Source of the DNA: Oryzias latipes | Lineage: Eukaryota; Chordata; Actinopteri; Beloniformes; Adrianichthyidae | DNA length: 64,000 nucleotides | Assembly: GCF_002234675.1 (NCBI RefSeq) | Contig: NC_019864.2 | Location: 19,284,582-19,348,581 of the forward strand | Direction of reading: 5' to 3' | Shown here: in pieces, positions 12,568 through 25,944 of the stretch | How positions within the stretch are numbered: position 1 is the stretch's first letter | Layout of the letters: each line of letters starts with the position of its first letter | Position numbers and translations under genes: made by a program | The notes under the pieces: model-generated | Seen by the model: only the letters and a program-made list of their open reading frames with translations | What the model was told of the DNA's origin: nothing | Database searches by the model: none

Positions 12568-15500
12568 TTAGCCGTAGCTGTGAGGACTGCGTGGATTGAT
12601 GGGGGACGAGTCTTCCTTCCCGCTCTGTCCAATCAGCTGGTACAGTCGATGGCTGAGGTTCTGCACTTGACAGGTGCCCAGGACACACCCCACCCTCATC
12701 ATGTGGCCCCTTCCATTGCTGCCGTTGGCATGGCGACGGCGTCGTAGTCCCCGTTGCCACATCTTTGACTCCGAAAACACATTCTGGTTTCGATGAAGCA
12801 AAGCTTCCTTGTCTGGCGGGGCCCTCCAGAGGATCTGTGAACCTTCCTGCACGATCCGGTTGTTGACGGAAAGCGAGAGGTCAGACTCGGTAGGTGAAAC
12901 GCTGGGATGTGATGGTTTTGGAAAATTGTAGATTCTGGATGAACTCAAACTGAATAAAATAACAAAAAAAAGGAAAAAGTGTAAAACGTGGAGCAGAATT
13001 TTACTCAGTTTTTTTGTCAAACTGGATTCCAGGTTTTAAAGAATCTTCTTAAAAACATGAAAATTGATCAAAATAAAGGATTTGTCTAATGTTTGGCTAA
13101 ATCTATATGGTTTATCATCTGTGACCCCTTTGCTATTTTCCTTTACTTTTGCATTAAAATGTTTAAACAGAGGAAGAAACTAGCTGAATCTGCACTGAGA
13201 ACAGGAAAAGTAAAAAACAATGTTTCCAGTAAATCAACAACAGTTTGTTGCTGAGAAAACTTCTAATAAGGAGAAAAGAGCAGGAAAAACTGAAATCAAC
13301 CAGAAACTAGAGTGTAGATGGAGGAGAAACACTGACACTCCTCTGTCAAGTCATCGTATTTTGCCGTCTGACACTCTATTTTCTTTTGTAGTAGTTACTT
13401 AAAAAGAAAAAAAAACTCTCAACAACTCTCAGATGCTCAAGAGTTCAGCTGCTGGAGGTCAGCAGTCCTCTCAGAGGTTATGCAACCCTTGGATGTGGTA
13501 AAGTGCAGGGGTGCAACTCACAAAAGCGTTCTGTTTACACATGCTCCCATTTACATTGTTGAAAGAAGTAGCCGGGCAAAAAATGTAGGACGAGGAAACA
13601 GCTAATTAATTCTATACCTTTAAAGGGAAATAAATCACGATCAATTTTATTCTATTTTGGTTTCTTGTTTTGTTTTTTAGAAAAAAGTTATTATGAACCT
13701 GAAAAAACACAAGCTCCAAAGATGTGTTAGTCATATATGTTAACATTAGCAACATGAACAAAAGTTAAATGGTACTTTTTCTTCTTTTATTCCAAAAAAA
13801 AGTTATTTCCTTCCTCTTTCTAAGTACTTTCACAAACTCAGTTTAAAAAAGCTCTAAAAAGCTTTCTTCTTAACAATGGTACTTTTCCTTGTGGCATGTA
13901 TTTTTAGTTTGATAAAAGAATGTAAGTGAATGAATTGAATATGTATTGATTGTTTATGTATTGTATTTAATGAACGGTATTGTTTTTTAGCTTATAGACT
14001 CATTATGGTGGCTGCCACATGTTAAGCCCCTTGTGGGTTTTTGGCAAACATCCATCACATCCACATTGTTGTATATTCTGTTTTTATTTACTTTTTTGAT
14101 ATGTGATAAATGCAATAAAAAAATATATATATATATATACATATTTGCTACCGAGAAAAAAAGACCAATGTCAAAGATGTTTGCTTGTTATAAAAACTGG
14201 GCCGGCTTACCGTGATCTGTTTTCTCGGACAAATCCTGACTGGTATTTTGATCATTTCTTTGGCTGAACACCTTAGAACTGCCAGTCACAACACCCTCAA
14301 CCAAATATTCACCCTCAACAACAAATTTAAAATCTCCAATCCCCTGGATAATATGAGAATGATTTTCTTTAGTTTTTGTCATCTGTCTGAGGATGGTCCT
14401 CAATGTTTGTACAGCTGTTCCTATAGGGATACTCCTATGCATTAACATTTACAGAGGTTAGAAGAGTAAAACACTTCCTAGAGGAAGTATTTGTCTTTTT
14501 CTGTTAAAAAAAACCAACACTTATGGTGAGAAGGACACCACCTGTGGTGATGTTGAAAACAGAAGTGTTTCTCAGAAAAGGGGGATTGGCGCCATAGCTC
14601 CTCCTTACGAGAGGAAATTGTTGGCCTGTGCTTCTTCCCAGCTCAAAATTCTCTCCTGATGGCAATTTATTATTTATTTATTTATTAAGAAAAATACGCA
14701 CACATGTTGTGGTATTTTTTACTATACAAAATTCTGTGGGTTTTAGAGTCTCCTCTTTCGTTTGGCGATTTAGTTCAATATTTTCTGACACACAAACTGA
14801 TTATTTTAAAAGTATTTCCTTTCATTTTTGCTGATTTCATCGTACAACAAGTGAAAACTCCAAATAAAGAATGTCAGAAAGTTAAATAACGTGTAAATGG
14901 TCAACATTGAGGTGTCATGGTTTCACACTTTAATAGGATGTTTAGTTGGAAAAAATGTTTCTGGGTCATGAAATGATTTATCTATTTTCTGCCTAATCTT
15001 GGGAAAATCTTTGGATTTGACAGAAGTCCTAAAGACAGTTGTTGACATCCTGCATTTGGGAGAGGGTCAGACACAAGAGAAGCAGACTTTTGTCAAAGTG
15101 ATGTAAGTAACTATCAAATGGAATGGAAGGATCCAAAGTGCTGCAAGGCCTTTTATTCAGATGACAGTAAAACTTGCTTTTGTTTTAAAAATCAAAGTTC
15201 TAGAGTTTGGAGGAAGAAGGAGACATGGAACCAAAAGTGCTTGAGGTCCAGAGAGACTCTTTCCCGATTTAGAGGTGTTTGGAAACACATGTCATCACAT
15301 CATGCTTTTCTTATCTGTTTCATCAGGTCCAAACTCTGCACAGCCTTTCACAGAACATCATAGTTCTGCATCATAATTCACTTAAAGTCAACCAAGTACT
15401 GAATGATCAGTCCAGCATTTTCTGTATATGAATTGATGAATTGTTCATTCAATTGTTTTGAAATAATGTTACAGATTTCTATGATGCCATTTTAAGTTTT

Positions 15501-18398
15501 TCTTGTTTTTGCCTCAAACTCACTTTGATATAAATTCAAGGGAAAAAGTTTGGAAAAAAATTCAATTGTGGAGAACAAACAAAATTTAATTGGTTGAATG
15601 CTGTAAAGCATTCAACCCTTTGTTTTTGTTAATATTCCACTTTTTAAAAGTAAGCTTGTATTTAAGATGACATTATGCTGTCTGATAGAAACTTAAAAAA
15701 CAAGAAACATGTCTCCAATGGATTCAAACTATTCTCCAACTCCACCAAAGCACAGGATACTCAAAAAAGCATAATTTATTGAATGTTTGCTTTTAACATT
15801 TGAGCAAAAATGTATTTTTTAAAAGGGTATATCCCAAAGCAAAATTGTTCAAAAGCAGAGATAATAAAAACGAACATTTATTTGTAGTAATTTTCTCGCT
15901 TTATAATGTCAACAGAATATGTCAAGACCAGGAGCAGCTGTGAACCAATTTATGTTTGGAAAAGAAAAGGGCAGAAGGCTACAAATAAAGTATGGTTTGT
16001 GGGCTAAATAATTGCAGAGTTGAAAAGTGAGTCTTGGTTTTTATAATCTTGCATTTATTTTATTCCCCAGATGATGGGACACAAATCAATCAGCAATTGT
16101 GACCATAGTCAAGCTTGTTAAGTATAACTTTTCCTTTTTTTTTTACACAGTTCTTCGCATTAGTGCAGATGTACAGATAGTACAACATGTGATTCTTTAC
16201 TTCCCCTTTGCCAGTTTACACCAGCATACTATAATTTTTGACATACTTAATATATGTTTTTTTTTCATATTTTTTGGTTTCAGTGTGTCATGTAATGTGT
16301 GCATAAGAGATCAAAGGTTTATTTCTGATTGAGCGTTATAATAATTGAACTATTTACATGCGTATATGGATGTATGCACATATTTTTCCGATCAATTTCT
16401 GACTTATTATCCTAGGTTTGTTATATCTTTGTATATGCAAATATTTGACAGCTGTTGTTTGTAATGTTTAGTTTTATTTTTGGTTCGATTGCTTGAAATA
16501 AACCAAAAATAAACCAACCAAAATCCAAATAAGGGGCTGGTCCTGTTTTAGGTTTGAGTACCAGCCAGTCCCATGGGAATTATTTTCACCTAAATAACTT
16601 TCTCCTTAACTTTGAAGTAAAACTATTAATCTGGTAAATTGGTAAATAATAGTAATAAAAATAAATTCTTAAATACATAAATGAAATCCATATATTGCTT
16701 GAAAGCAAGCAATATATGTCGCTTCTGTTTCTTGCTCGACATTTCAGCACCCAGCAGACACATTACCACATTGACTCATTACTGCCCCTGCTGGTGAAGT
16801 TTTGAAACGGTTTTGAACGGGTGCAACGGCTGATTTGGTCATCTTTTTCAACCTTTAGAAACAGGATTTTTTTCTGGATTGAAAATGTTTTAATGTGTTA
16901 ACTTTTTAAAAACTGGGTATTTGGAGAAAAAAACACATAAACTGTTGTTTTATTAGAATGAATTAAGGTAAAGTGCTCTCTTTTTTTTTACTGTACAGTA
17001 TTTTTTTCAACTCCTTATGTGTATGTCAGATTGTGTGTTTTTTCCTTTGTGTAGCTGAGTATTTGAACCTGTGGAGAGTCTGACACCAGAAAACACTTCT
17101 CAAACATTCTTCCCATCTGAGAGAACAGCATGAGGCTGACCACCAGGGTAAACTAACGCACACACACACACACACACATAGTCACACATAAACATCTTCC
17201 AGCTGAAGCCTTCGAAACTACTTTTGATTAATACAAACACCATATTCTTACTGTTGTACGAACACTTTGTCCTTTTCTTTGTCCGTTCTTCGTGTTTGTA
17301 ATGGTTTGTGAAAATATGGCCACTTTTTTTTAACTTAAATCTTAGATTTCCTGACATCATTTGTTATTTTCAGTTTTGACTTGTTTCATTTAACAGGTTT
17401 CACGTCTATCATTTAGGTAAAAGAAGACAGACTCTGTACGAGACTATTTAATGTTGAAAAGCAGAAAATGAGGAAGCTGCAGACAATAAGTTCCAACCTT
17501 TTGTCTGCTGAATCCATATCAAATGTTATTATCATTACACTTTCAGATATGACGTTATTGTAGAATCTTTCTTTTACTCAGCCCGTGAAATGCTCCTTCC
17601 CTTAAGTTTAAATGTTTGTCCCAAATGCCACTAAATCACGCTCACCTCTGCTTCACCTCCTGTGGTTGAAGAATTACCTCATTTTGCTGCTGAACCCTTT
17701 TCTCACATTAAGGGCACCGACCAGCTTCCTATTCCCTCCACTTGCTTTCTCCACCCCACCACAGACTATAAACTGTGTTTATGTAATCACCATTTCTCAT
17801 TCATTATGTCGTGTAGGTGATGTGAAAATCATTCAGAAGATCCCATTGTTTTGTTTTGTGCAACAAACAGTTGAAAATAAAAGGATAATCCATTTAAAAC
17901 AAGCAAATCTATTGTAGAAGCTGGCCAGAGATTTTAAAAGCTTAAATAATTCCTTTAGGGGGAGAAAGGTGTTGCACAACCAACGAGTTCACTGATGTGA
18001 TGAGGTTTCTAATATTACTAAAACACTTTTGGACCTGTTTTTATTTCATTTTTGTTCAGAATATTTTACTTTTGATCATGTATTTTAAAAAACAATAATG
18101 TATTTTTAAAAATTTACAGTAAAAGTAGAGAAAGTTTGGTGATTTAACACTGATTGATGCTTGAGTGAAATTAACATTTCGAAAATTACATTTTGATTTT
18201 GCACTGTGCCATTATGATAATCAGATATGATAACATGAAAACACAATAAATCAAATACACTCGAAAAGACACTAAAATAAAGTGTACTTTGAGGTGTTGT
18301 TGTAGTGGATACCTGTGTCGTTGAGCTCCCAGAGCCTGGAGCTGCAGAGACAGGAGGAGAAGCAGAGCGCAGAGCCATGCTGGAGAGGAGGCACACAT
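12568..18398 (-). CDS. adm2: Adrenomedullin 2 (intermedin) preprohormone
   Basis: ADM2 is a secreted calcitonin-family peptide acting on CALCRL/RAMP receptors, with vasodilator and osmoregulatory roles. There are two coding exons: 18398-18313 (28 codons plus two bases) and 12949-12568. They join as AG|T, giving Ser in phase, for 155 residues. Exon 1 is a signal peptide with the hydrophobic core LCALLLLLSLQLQALG. Exon 2 carries the propeptide, a tetra-Arg convertase site, and then the mature hormone with the disulfide ring in RVGCVLGTCQVQNLSHRL. The ORF ends SPHSYG followed by stop, so the terminal Gly would donate the amide to Tyr. If cleaved after the four Arg, the mature peptide is 53 residues. 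The 5.4 kb intron is long for so small a gene. The ATG at 18398 was chosen for its GCC context and the signal-peptide frame. Orthology is secure from the hormone; the first exon rests on phase, signal peptide and position. Confidence 0.9.
12950..18312 (-). other. adm2 intron
   Basis: A 5.36 kb AT-rich intron with no further coding exon seen. It contains a (CA)n tract at 17159-17178. At 16488-16515 there is an A-rich run beginning gattgcttgaaataaacc, which recurs at about 50104 and is probably the tail of a dispersed element. No RNA gene was recognised. Confidence 0.6.
17159..17178. repeat. (CA)n microsatellite in the adm2 intron
   Basis: A short CA dinucleotide tract. Confidence 0.85.
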
Positions 18399-18666
18399 GG
18401 CGGAAGAGGAGAGACACACTGCGCCTGAGGAGGCAGATCCCAGCAGATATTATCCAAAGTGTCCCAAAAACTAATACAATAGCAAAAGAAAAAATATGCT
18501 GGAGAAATAGATGCAATGGTCTAACCTGAAGTGGCTTCCATCGGGTAAATAGTCACTTATGGATGGCTGGCTGTGTTAGCATCGCAAGGAGCAACCAAAG
18601 CATCCTTTACACACTGAAAATGTCAACGTCTGAGCAGCACAAATTGGTGAAACTTGAGTGTTTTCA

Positions 18667-18672
18667 TTTATA
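18667..18672 (-). promoter_or_regulatory. Candidate adm2 TATA box
   Basis: TATAAA reads on the minus strand 270 bases upstream of the adm2 start codon, with a G-rich block just above it near 18690-18715. A start site near 18640 and a 5' UTR of about 240 bases would follow. Inducible vertebrate peptide-hormone genes often have such TATA promoters. The core is palindromic, so orientation rests on the gene. Confidence 0.45.
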
Positions 18673-18719
18673 AAGGCGTGCTGGAGGAAAAGGAGGAGGT
18701 GGGAGGGGGACGGCTTACT

Positions 18720-21547
18720 GCTTTGTCCTTCTCAGCAACTTAACCTCGCATGGACCCAACAACCTAATTAAACCTGGACAGTTCCACTTACCTCAAACCA
18801 CTCGTAGAAGAAAAAAAAGACTGATTTGTTTCTTCTTATTGACATTTTTATTGTTTTTTTTATGGAAAAGTTGTCACTTAATGGTACAATTAAGAAAGAA
18901 CCACCACAATAATTTAACATTAATGTTTTTTTTTACTCATGGATTTTCAAATTGAAAGCCCAATAACGTTATGGAACTGTTTTTCCCACCAGATGCAGCT
19001 CTCAGTAACTTACAATGTACATTTTAGGATTTTTCTGATCTTTTGCACAGCTGAGGATGTTACTGTTTGTTTTTAAAGAGTTTTTAGTATTCTTTTTTTT
19101 TCAAGGAGATTAATCTAAAGAAGATGCAGAATGATCACAAATTTGAAATACTATAAGTCTTCAGATGCGACTAGACTGGATTGACTTTACAATATCGTCA
19201 TTCACAAATCAAGAATGAGGGATAGAAACCAAACCTCCAACACAGATATTGAGTAAGATTATTTGATATGGAGAATAATCTGCCACCCTGAAAATTGTTG
19301 AGAGTTCATTCAGTTCAGTTGTGTCTCTGGTGTCTCTTGATTAATCATATTTGGGAGAGAAAAAAAGAGAGAAGGAGGAGCTGCATCTCCGTGAAATCAC
19401 TTCACTTTGAAAGAGGACAAAAATGAGTCGGAATCTGATTAAAGGAATGTTCTGTAAGTGAAGGTGGCTTCAGGTCTTAATTAAAGGGCTATGTGTGAGT
19501 GCACTTAATTGTGACTCAGCAGTTTCAAGTATTACCATCTAAGCTCAGTTTCCAAGCCTCGATTCAGCCCAGTACGCACATTAACACTCCCATCTATCCA
19601 GTGAACAACTCTGGAAGTGTGTGTCTGCACCATTCAGACTTGATGACTCTTTCTTTACCTCTTAAAAGTCACAAGTCTAGATGCTTTGGCCCGAAATCAG
19701 GAAGTAAAGCAGACATGTGGACACAAAATAAATAATGTTCTCGCAAAGTGCTGCAACAAAAATGACAAAAGGCAAATTCCTGCTTTTTCTTCAAGGAAAT
19801 GTGAGATGTCATTGTGTCATAGAAGCTCAGACTATGAAGATCAAACTGTGATGTTAAGTACAATTAAAAGACTTTACCTTTTTGGCTATTTATTTCAAAT
19901 TTAGGTTACAGTTTTTCTTTGTTTTTTTAGTTCCTCAGGATGCTTCACCCATATTTAGGTATTTAAGTAAGAGATTTGAGACATTATCAGGCTTAATAGG
20001 GAGGTGTTTTTAACCCCTTTGTGGTGAATGATGGGTCTTCAGGGAAAAGTTCAATTGTAATTCAAGATTTTTCACCTAAAAAACGATTCTCTGTGCAAAT
20101 CTTTCAGGGTCTTGTGTGTAGGAAAATAATATTTAAAACACCAAAATGCAAATTTTAAATTTAAACGATCCGGATCCTTGGCCTTTGGATCTTCATTGTG
20201 TCGCTGAACCCTGTTGCTATATTGCTCGGGTATAAAGCCAGCCATAACCTGAGGTTGCCTTTTCTTTAGTTTGGAAAGAACAACATAGATTTCCGGTGTT
20301 TAACCGTGTGGCGCCTATTGATGAAAATATGGATCAAACCACTTTGGCTCCAAAATTTAATTTATTTAGCCTCAACTCAAAAGCTAAAGTTATTTGTTTT
20401 ACAGATTGAAACAAAATCAGGCATCAAACGGTTGAAAATCCAGTTTTGCCCGTACATTTTGAGTAAAATGATAAAGACATAGTTCTTTTGTGGACAAACT
20501 GAATTTATAAATATATTAAGCTATTCTACCACAAAAGTGAATCACGGTTTTTGCAAGTCAATTTAGCCCTTTTTTATCTGTAAATTGGAATCAGCGCTCA
20601 GTTAAACTAAACATGTTTCAGCATAAAAGAATTGTATAATGGATACAATTGTTTTTGTTCCCTAAATGTTTGACATTTCCAAAATATTCTGTAACAGGTC
20701 ATTATTTCCAAGTTTTGATCGTTTTTTTATACCCGTTATCACATTTGTGGCCTGGGAGGAATTCTTTATATTGTGCTTTAATTGTAAAAATGTAATGTTT
20801 GATTAAATATTAATTTTCCTTGGAATTACAACTGAGATCAAAAGAAAATAGGGAAACGTTAATGAGTTTATTTCAGAATAATGACAGTTTGTGGTAAAAA
20901 AAAATGAAAAAAGTGTAAATAAAGGTGGAATTACATATTTATTGTTGTGTTTTTCCGTTTAAAAAACTGTAAATACTTCATACATTATTTTTAATCCATA
21001 ATTCAGTTTCAACAGTGAAGTAATATGTTGCAAAGCTAAAAACATTTTTGCTCAACTCGATAGTTGCCTTGTCTGGAGACAGAAGACATTTTATTTAAAA
21101 AGCATTTTATAACAACTTATAACAAATGTTCATTATTATAGAATACACACAATTGCACACATGATTATAAAGTATCTGCATTAAGTTACTATCAAATATA
21201 TTCAGGCACAGTGACAGGATGTCTTTGGTGAAAATTTAAAAAAAAAGTTTTGAAAAAAATAACAACTTTAAATTGACCTGAAAACAAAAATATTACAGCA
21301 TGTTAAAACACAAACATGTGACATATTTTGGATGAAATGACACAGTAACTGAATAACTTTTTTAAGTAAAAGAGTAGCTGCATCCTTTTTCCACTCCTAT
21401 AGCTTCAGACCTGTCATTTGAAAGAAAAGAAAACAATAGAATGGCACAATTTATAGTTGAATCCACACCGGCAAGAAGCTGCTTCAAATAAATAGCTTTG
21501 AGATGAGCTGGTGAAGAGGATGAGGAATCATGTTTGCCCCTCAGGGT
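18720..21547. other. Intergenic stretch, adm2 promoter side to mob2-like 3' end
   Basis: About 2.8 kb of AT-rich sequence. No coding exon is supported; the longest frames are short and biased by composition. TTTATT motifs near 20938 and 21111 would read as polyadenylation signals for the minus-strand mob2-like gene. Confidence 0.5.
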
Positions 21548-24500
21548 TCATCTTTGCTGTCTCAGAGCCGTTATAAGCGGCTGCAGTGGCTCCGTGTCTT
21601 CAGACTCCAGCAGGGCGTGCTGGTGGCAGAAGAGCGTGAGGTGTGCAAACATTGTGTTAAGGTGTGGGTGCAAACCCAACGCAAGTGCTTCATTGTAGTG
21701 AGACCAGTAAATGTGAGCCAGAGTCCTAAACAAAAGCAAAAAGACCTTTTGGACGAGGAGTAAGAAGCCCGTTGGAAACGCAGCACCTGGGTAACGAGAC
21801 AGGACAAGGGGGCAAATAAAAATCAACTGGCTTTTGGTGTGCAGGGAAAGAAATAACAACAACAAAAATTAAATTGACCTGCTTTAGTGGGAAACACATC
21901 TTCGTCAGTCAGTAGCTCCTGAATGTAGGACAGAGCGTAGTCAAAGTAAAGGGGAGCGGAGCACTTCAGCCTCCTGCCATGTTCGTCAGTCCAGAAGTAA
22001 ACCCTAAGAATGTCAGTAAACACTCATTTAGGTTCCTCAGTGCTCTCACAGTGTGGAAATATGATCATAATTTAATTTGAAACATTCGCAATAGAAATTT
22101 GACATGTCTAAGATCACTTTTAGTTCCTTGAAAATTCTGTACAGACGAATGAATGTTTGGGGAGGTCCACTGTGAGTAGTAAGAATGTACATACTGTGTA
22201 TTACCTCTCCATTTGAGAAATCACAAAGGATGAGTCTTCAGAAATGTTTCTGTTTGAGCAAATCGTAATGTTTAAAATGAAAATACAAGAACTAAGGTGA
22301 TCAGCAGTGTCTCAAATGTAAATATAACCACCACTATGCATCCAGAAAAGAAAAAAAATCGTGGTCGACTTGACAAAATATCTGCCGTTCTATATAATTC
22401 TTAACCTTCCCGTGTAAGTCAGCCTCACACGTGTAAACAAATGAGATTATCCAGATTTGACTGGGATTTCTTCATTCTGAAAGTCATTTAGGGGGGACAT
22501 TTACAATGCAGAAAGAAGAAGGACTTTAATCGTTTATTTCATAGAAAAAATGTGCTGCAATTGTTATTCATGTCAGCTTGAAATAAAAATAAGTTCCTGA
22601 GAGGAAATACAAACATAAACCATACTTGAACTGCTAACATGAAAACAAGAGGCTGAATGTAAGATTGCATCAGCTTCTAAGTGTTGAAGGAGCAAATCAG
22701 AAACAACTGTCGGATCAAGTTTCATTTTGGTGGTGCGTAAGACTGACTGCTGAGTTGTGGAATACATTTTTTCAACAACGATCCACTCAGATCGCATAAA
22801 TGAGACTAACTGATCTCTAAATCTACTATTTGTTCAAAATAATAAAAAGTAAACTGATCCCTTTTGTTTCTCTTTCTTTTTAATACAAGCAGTTTTGGGC
22901 CTTAGCCTGTTTAGGTTGAACAAAATCAATTTAAATGGGTTTAATTTTTGAAATCATATCACCTACTTTTTTTTTTTTTAAATCCTGGATATCTATTAGC
23001 TTCCTCTGCAGCGCAGAGTGAAAAGTTAAAATACTCCCTGATTCATGAAGCTGATTTGAGGTCAGTCCAGCTCCACTCTGAATTTTGTTCACGTCTTCTG
23101 TGAGATGAAAACCAACTCAAAACACCTTCACACACTTTTTTTTTCATCAAAAATAAACCAAACCCATTGCTACCCATTATTATTACCATTTGGGAATAGC
23201 AAGTGACTCTTCTTGTCATCCATAAACAAAAACGAAACTACTGCTCAAGCATCTTGATAGATAAGTAAGTAAAACGGCTCATCATAGTGTATTTTCTCAG
23301 GTAAATCCAGATACTCCTGTACTGCCCCCTGTGGCCTGTTTGAATAATTACAGGATGTCCAGGAGGAGTCACCAGGACGAGCTCTGACCTTCAGACTCCT
23401 GTTTATTGTAAATAAAGCAAGAAGTTTACTTCAAAATCGAGAAAGAGCTTCAAAAAAGTTTAAAAAAAAAACATTAAAAAGTATTATTTTCAACTAAAAT
23501 AGAGAACCATACAAAAAGAAAAAGAAAAACTGGTAGATACTTGCTTTTGCCCTGACCAGGCTGGTGTTTACTCAAAGACATTTATGATCATTGGAAAAAG
23601 CATATTGTAGACTAAAGCCTAAAGTCAAACATCGGCTGTTTAAACAATTAAAATAAAACAAACAAAAAAGGTGGAAAAATCTGTATTTGTCAAGCGCTTT
23701 GGATAAACGGACCATCTTGTTTATTATATCATGCAAGAAAATGAGAGATTATGGGTGAAACAGCAATATGAGGAGAGGAATTTACGGTAAATTAACCATA
23801 AAATGTGTCACTGTGGTTGGGAAGCGTTTCTGGGGGGCTTCACACGTGTATTTATGATTTATTACACAAGACTTAAGATCTATAACACCTGTACTCATAC
23901 AGCTAACATAATAAATCACCAAAAATGTCATTTCTGATTTCTCAAATACCGTAAATAACTGAAATCCGACATGGGGAAGTAAAGCAAAGTCTCATTTAAA
24001 CTTTTCTGGGAAGTTTTTTTTAAACTGAAGCTTGAATAAAAGAGATGTAACCCACGTGTTGCCCGGTCCACAGGCAGTTGGGCACGTGCTGGTGGTGCAG
24101 AACTCCGACAGCGCGCTGGATAGCAGATTTATGTGCTTGAAAAAAGCAACAGCTGGAAGAAATCAAACATGGGTTTTTCTGCTCGCATGATTCTAGCCGC
24201 AAGTATTCGGGGAGGGGGCGAATCAAACAAAGGCAGAACAAACGTTCAAATACTTACTGTTACTGGCAAGCCACTCTGCCTTGTCAACGCCAGGCGGCAG
24301 GGCCGTGAGCGCAAACATGTCTGCGTCTGTGATCCGGTGGCGCACGTGCGGCTCCTGCAGATATGGGCGCTCCTCTTGATTATTGTTATTGATTCCCCTG
24401 AGGGAGACAGCAGCACGCACGTAATGACGAGGAGGCAGAAAGAAAAGATTACACGGTGTAAAAACTTCCCCTGCAGTCAGGATGAAACACTTATTTCTGC

Positions 24501-24997
24501 CCCCTTCTAGCTGGCACAGACACCGCTGCCTCCACTAGAATGGGTTCATACATGTAAGACACGCTGCAGGATAAAACCCGTTAATGCCGCTGAGCAATCC
24601 GCGCAAAAAAGTAAAAAAAATAAATTAATAAATTGGATGGATAGTCTGCATGATAACCTACAGCCCAGTGCAGAGGAATGCGGGCCACTTTCCTGCTCCA
24701 GCTCACACCGAGAACTTTTAGGCAGGAGGCCATTGAAAGGAAATAAAAAAAAAAAAGGGAAAAACTCCAACAAGGAGGGCGAACAACTGGGAATGCCGGA
24801 TGTTTTCCAGCTCACTCTGCTGAGTCGGACATGTCAGCATGATTTGACTTTATTTAAAGCACCACAGGGGCGTGTGCACCAACAACGAAGAAAGCAGCTC
24901 TGGGGAAATATATATTCGAACGCAGCCTTCTGGAGTAAAAGGGAATGTCTCCAACTGCTGCCAGTATGTCAGCTGTCATCCACAATTCGGAAGTGTT

Positions 24998-25029
<32 letters not shown>

Positions 25030-25861
25030 CACGCACACACACAGCAGCTGGAAGTCTGAACAGCCTGACTTCGCTTCCTAGCAGTGATGGGGAAAACACA
25101 GCTCTCCATGAGGTTTCACTCCCCCCACAATGATGTGAGTGTAGGAGACGGCCGGGCTGGGAATTTGTTTACTGCTTTAAACAAGAGAACCTTGTTTCAG
25201 GTGAAGCTCAGAACCGACAGGCCAGGGGTGGTGAAGGGGTGGGGGTGTCATGGAGGAATGTAAACAGTGGCTGTTCAGTGTTACAGTAAGTGCAAATCCA
25301 CGTCCAGCCTCTCTAAATGGCCACGGGAACGACTTCTACAGACATTTTGCTCTTTATTTTAGGCCTCTTCCAGTGGAGCACAGACACCGTGACCCCTCTG
25401 AGGTCCTCCAAATGTCGTATTTGTGTGTAAACACCCTCCCCGGTCACCTTTACCTTTACTCAACAGCCCAGCTGGCTGCTGAAAGGTCACTCCAGGGCAA
25501 ATGTTTCCACATGTTCCCCCATCTTGTCCTTGTATCTCTTTTGAGCGTTTCTAAACACGTGTAACTGCTTTCAGGAATCCACAGTCACCGTGACAGTATC
25601 CGACAAATATGTACACGCGCAGGCATGATCTGGCCCGCATTCCTGTGTGAACCTTGTGCAGACGCAACTTTTTTTTTTTTTTAGTTCCGTTAGCAGTTCT
25701 TCAGCTGCCCCCTTTGTGATCCTTAGAAAACCCCCTAGCAACATATCTGTAGAAAGTAATACTAGTGGAAGAAAACAGACTTACGGTTTCTCATTGCTGA
25801 TGTCACAAGCAGCTTTGCTCTCAGTCTTCGTGGCTGAGGGGTAACTATGGCAACCCCCCAT
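21548..25861 (-). CDS. mob2: MOB kinase activator 2-like protein
   Basis: MOB proteins bind the N-terminal region of NDR/LATS kinases, and MOB2 binds NDR1/2. Exons are 25861-25785, 24397-24258, 24152-24056, 22003-21879 and 21786-21548, all GT-AG and phase-perfect, for 225 residues. The Mob fold is clear: RITDADMFAL and DKAEWLASN, then FFKHINLLSSALSEFC with the first zinc-ligand cysteines in EFCTTSTC, then TDEDVFPTK and LAHIYWSHYNEALALGLHPH with the histidine ligands. The wording is MOB2-type (TDEDVFPTK, AHIYWSH), not MOB1 or MOB3. Exon 1 starts MGGCHSYPS, with Gly2, Cys4 and Ser6, a textbook N-myristoylation plus palmitoylation context. It was assigned because its strong donor and phase 2 end fit exon 2 exactly. 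Exon 1 is less certain than exons 2-5; an alternative first exon could exist. The a/b paralogue is unresolved. Confidence 0.88.
24998..25043. repeat. (CA)n microsatellite in the mob2-like intron 1
   Basis: A CA/CACG dinucleotide tract of about 46 bases lies between the first two mob2-like exons. Confidence 0.9.
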
Positions 25862-25914
25862 GGCGTGGCGCTAAGAGCGGAGCTGTTTGTCTTGGTAGCT
25901 CCACTTTTCCATTC

Positions 25915-25944
25915 CACACACACACACGCACACACACACACACT
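25915..25944. repeat. (CA)n microsatellite
   Basis: A CA tract interrupted by one CG, about 55 bases upstream of the mob2-like start codon. Confidence 0.85.

Noticed and set aside
18106-18516. 136-codon minus-strand frame over the adm2 first exon
   Set aside because: It overlaps the adm2 signal-peptide exon in another frame; the adm2 frame has a good signal peptide and joins exon 2 in phase.
24637-25059. 140-codon plus-strand frame with a His/Thr repeat
   Set aside because: Its repetitive end is a translated CA microsatellite and the rest has no family resemblance.
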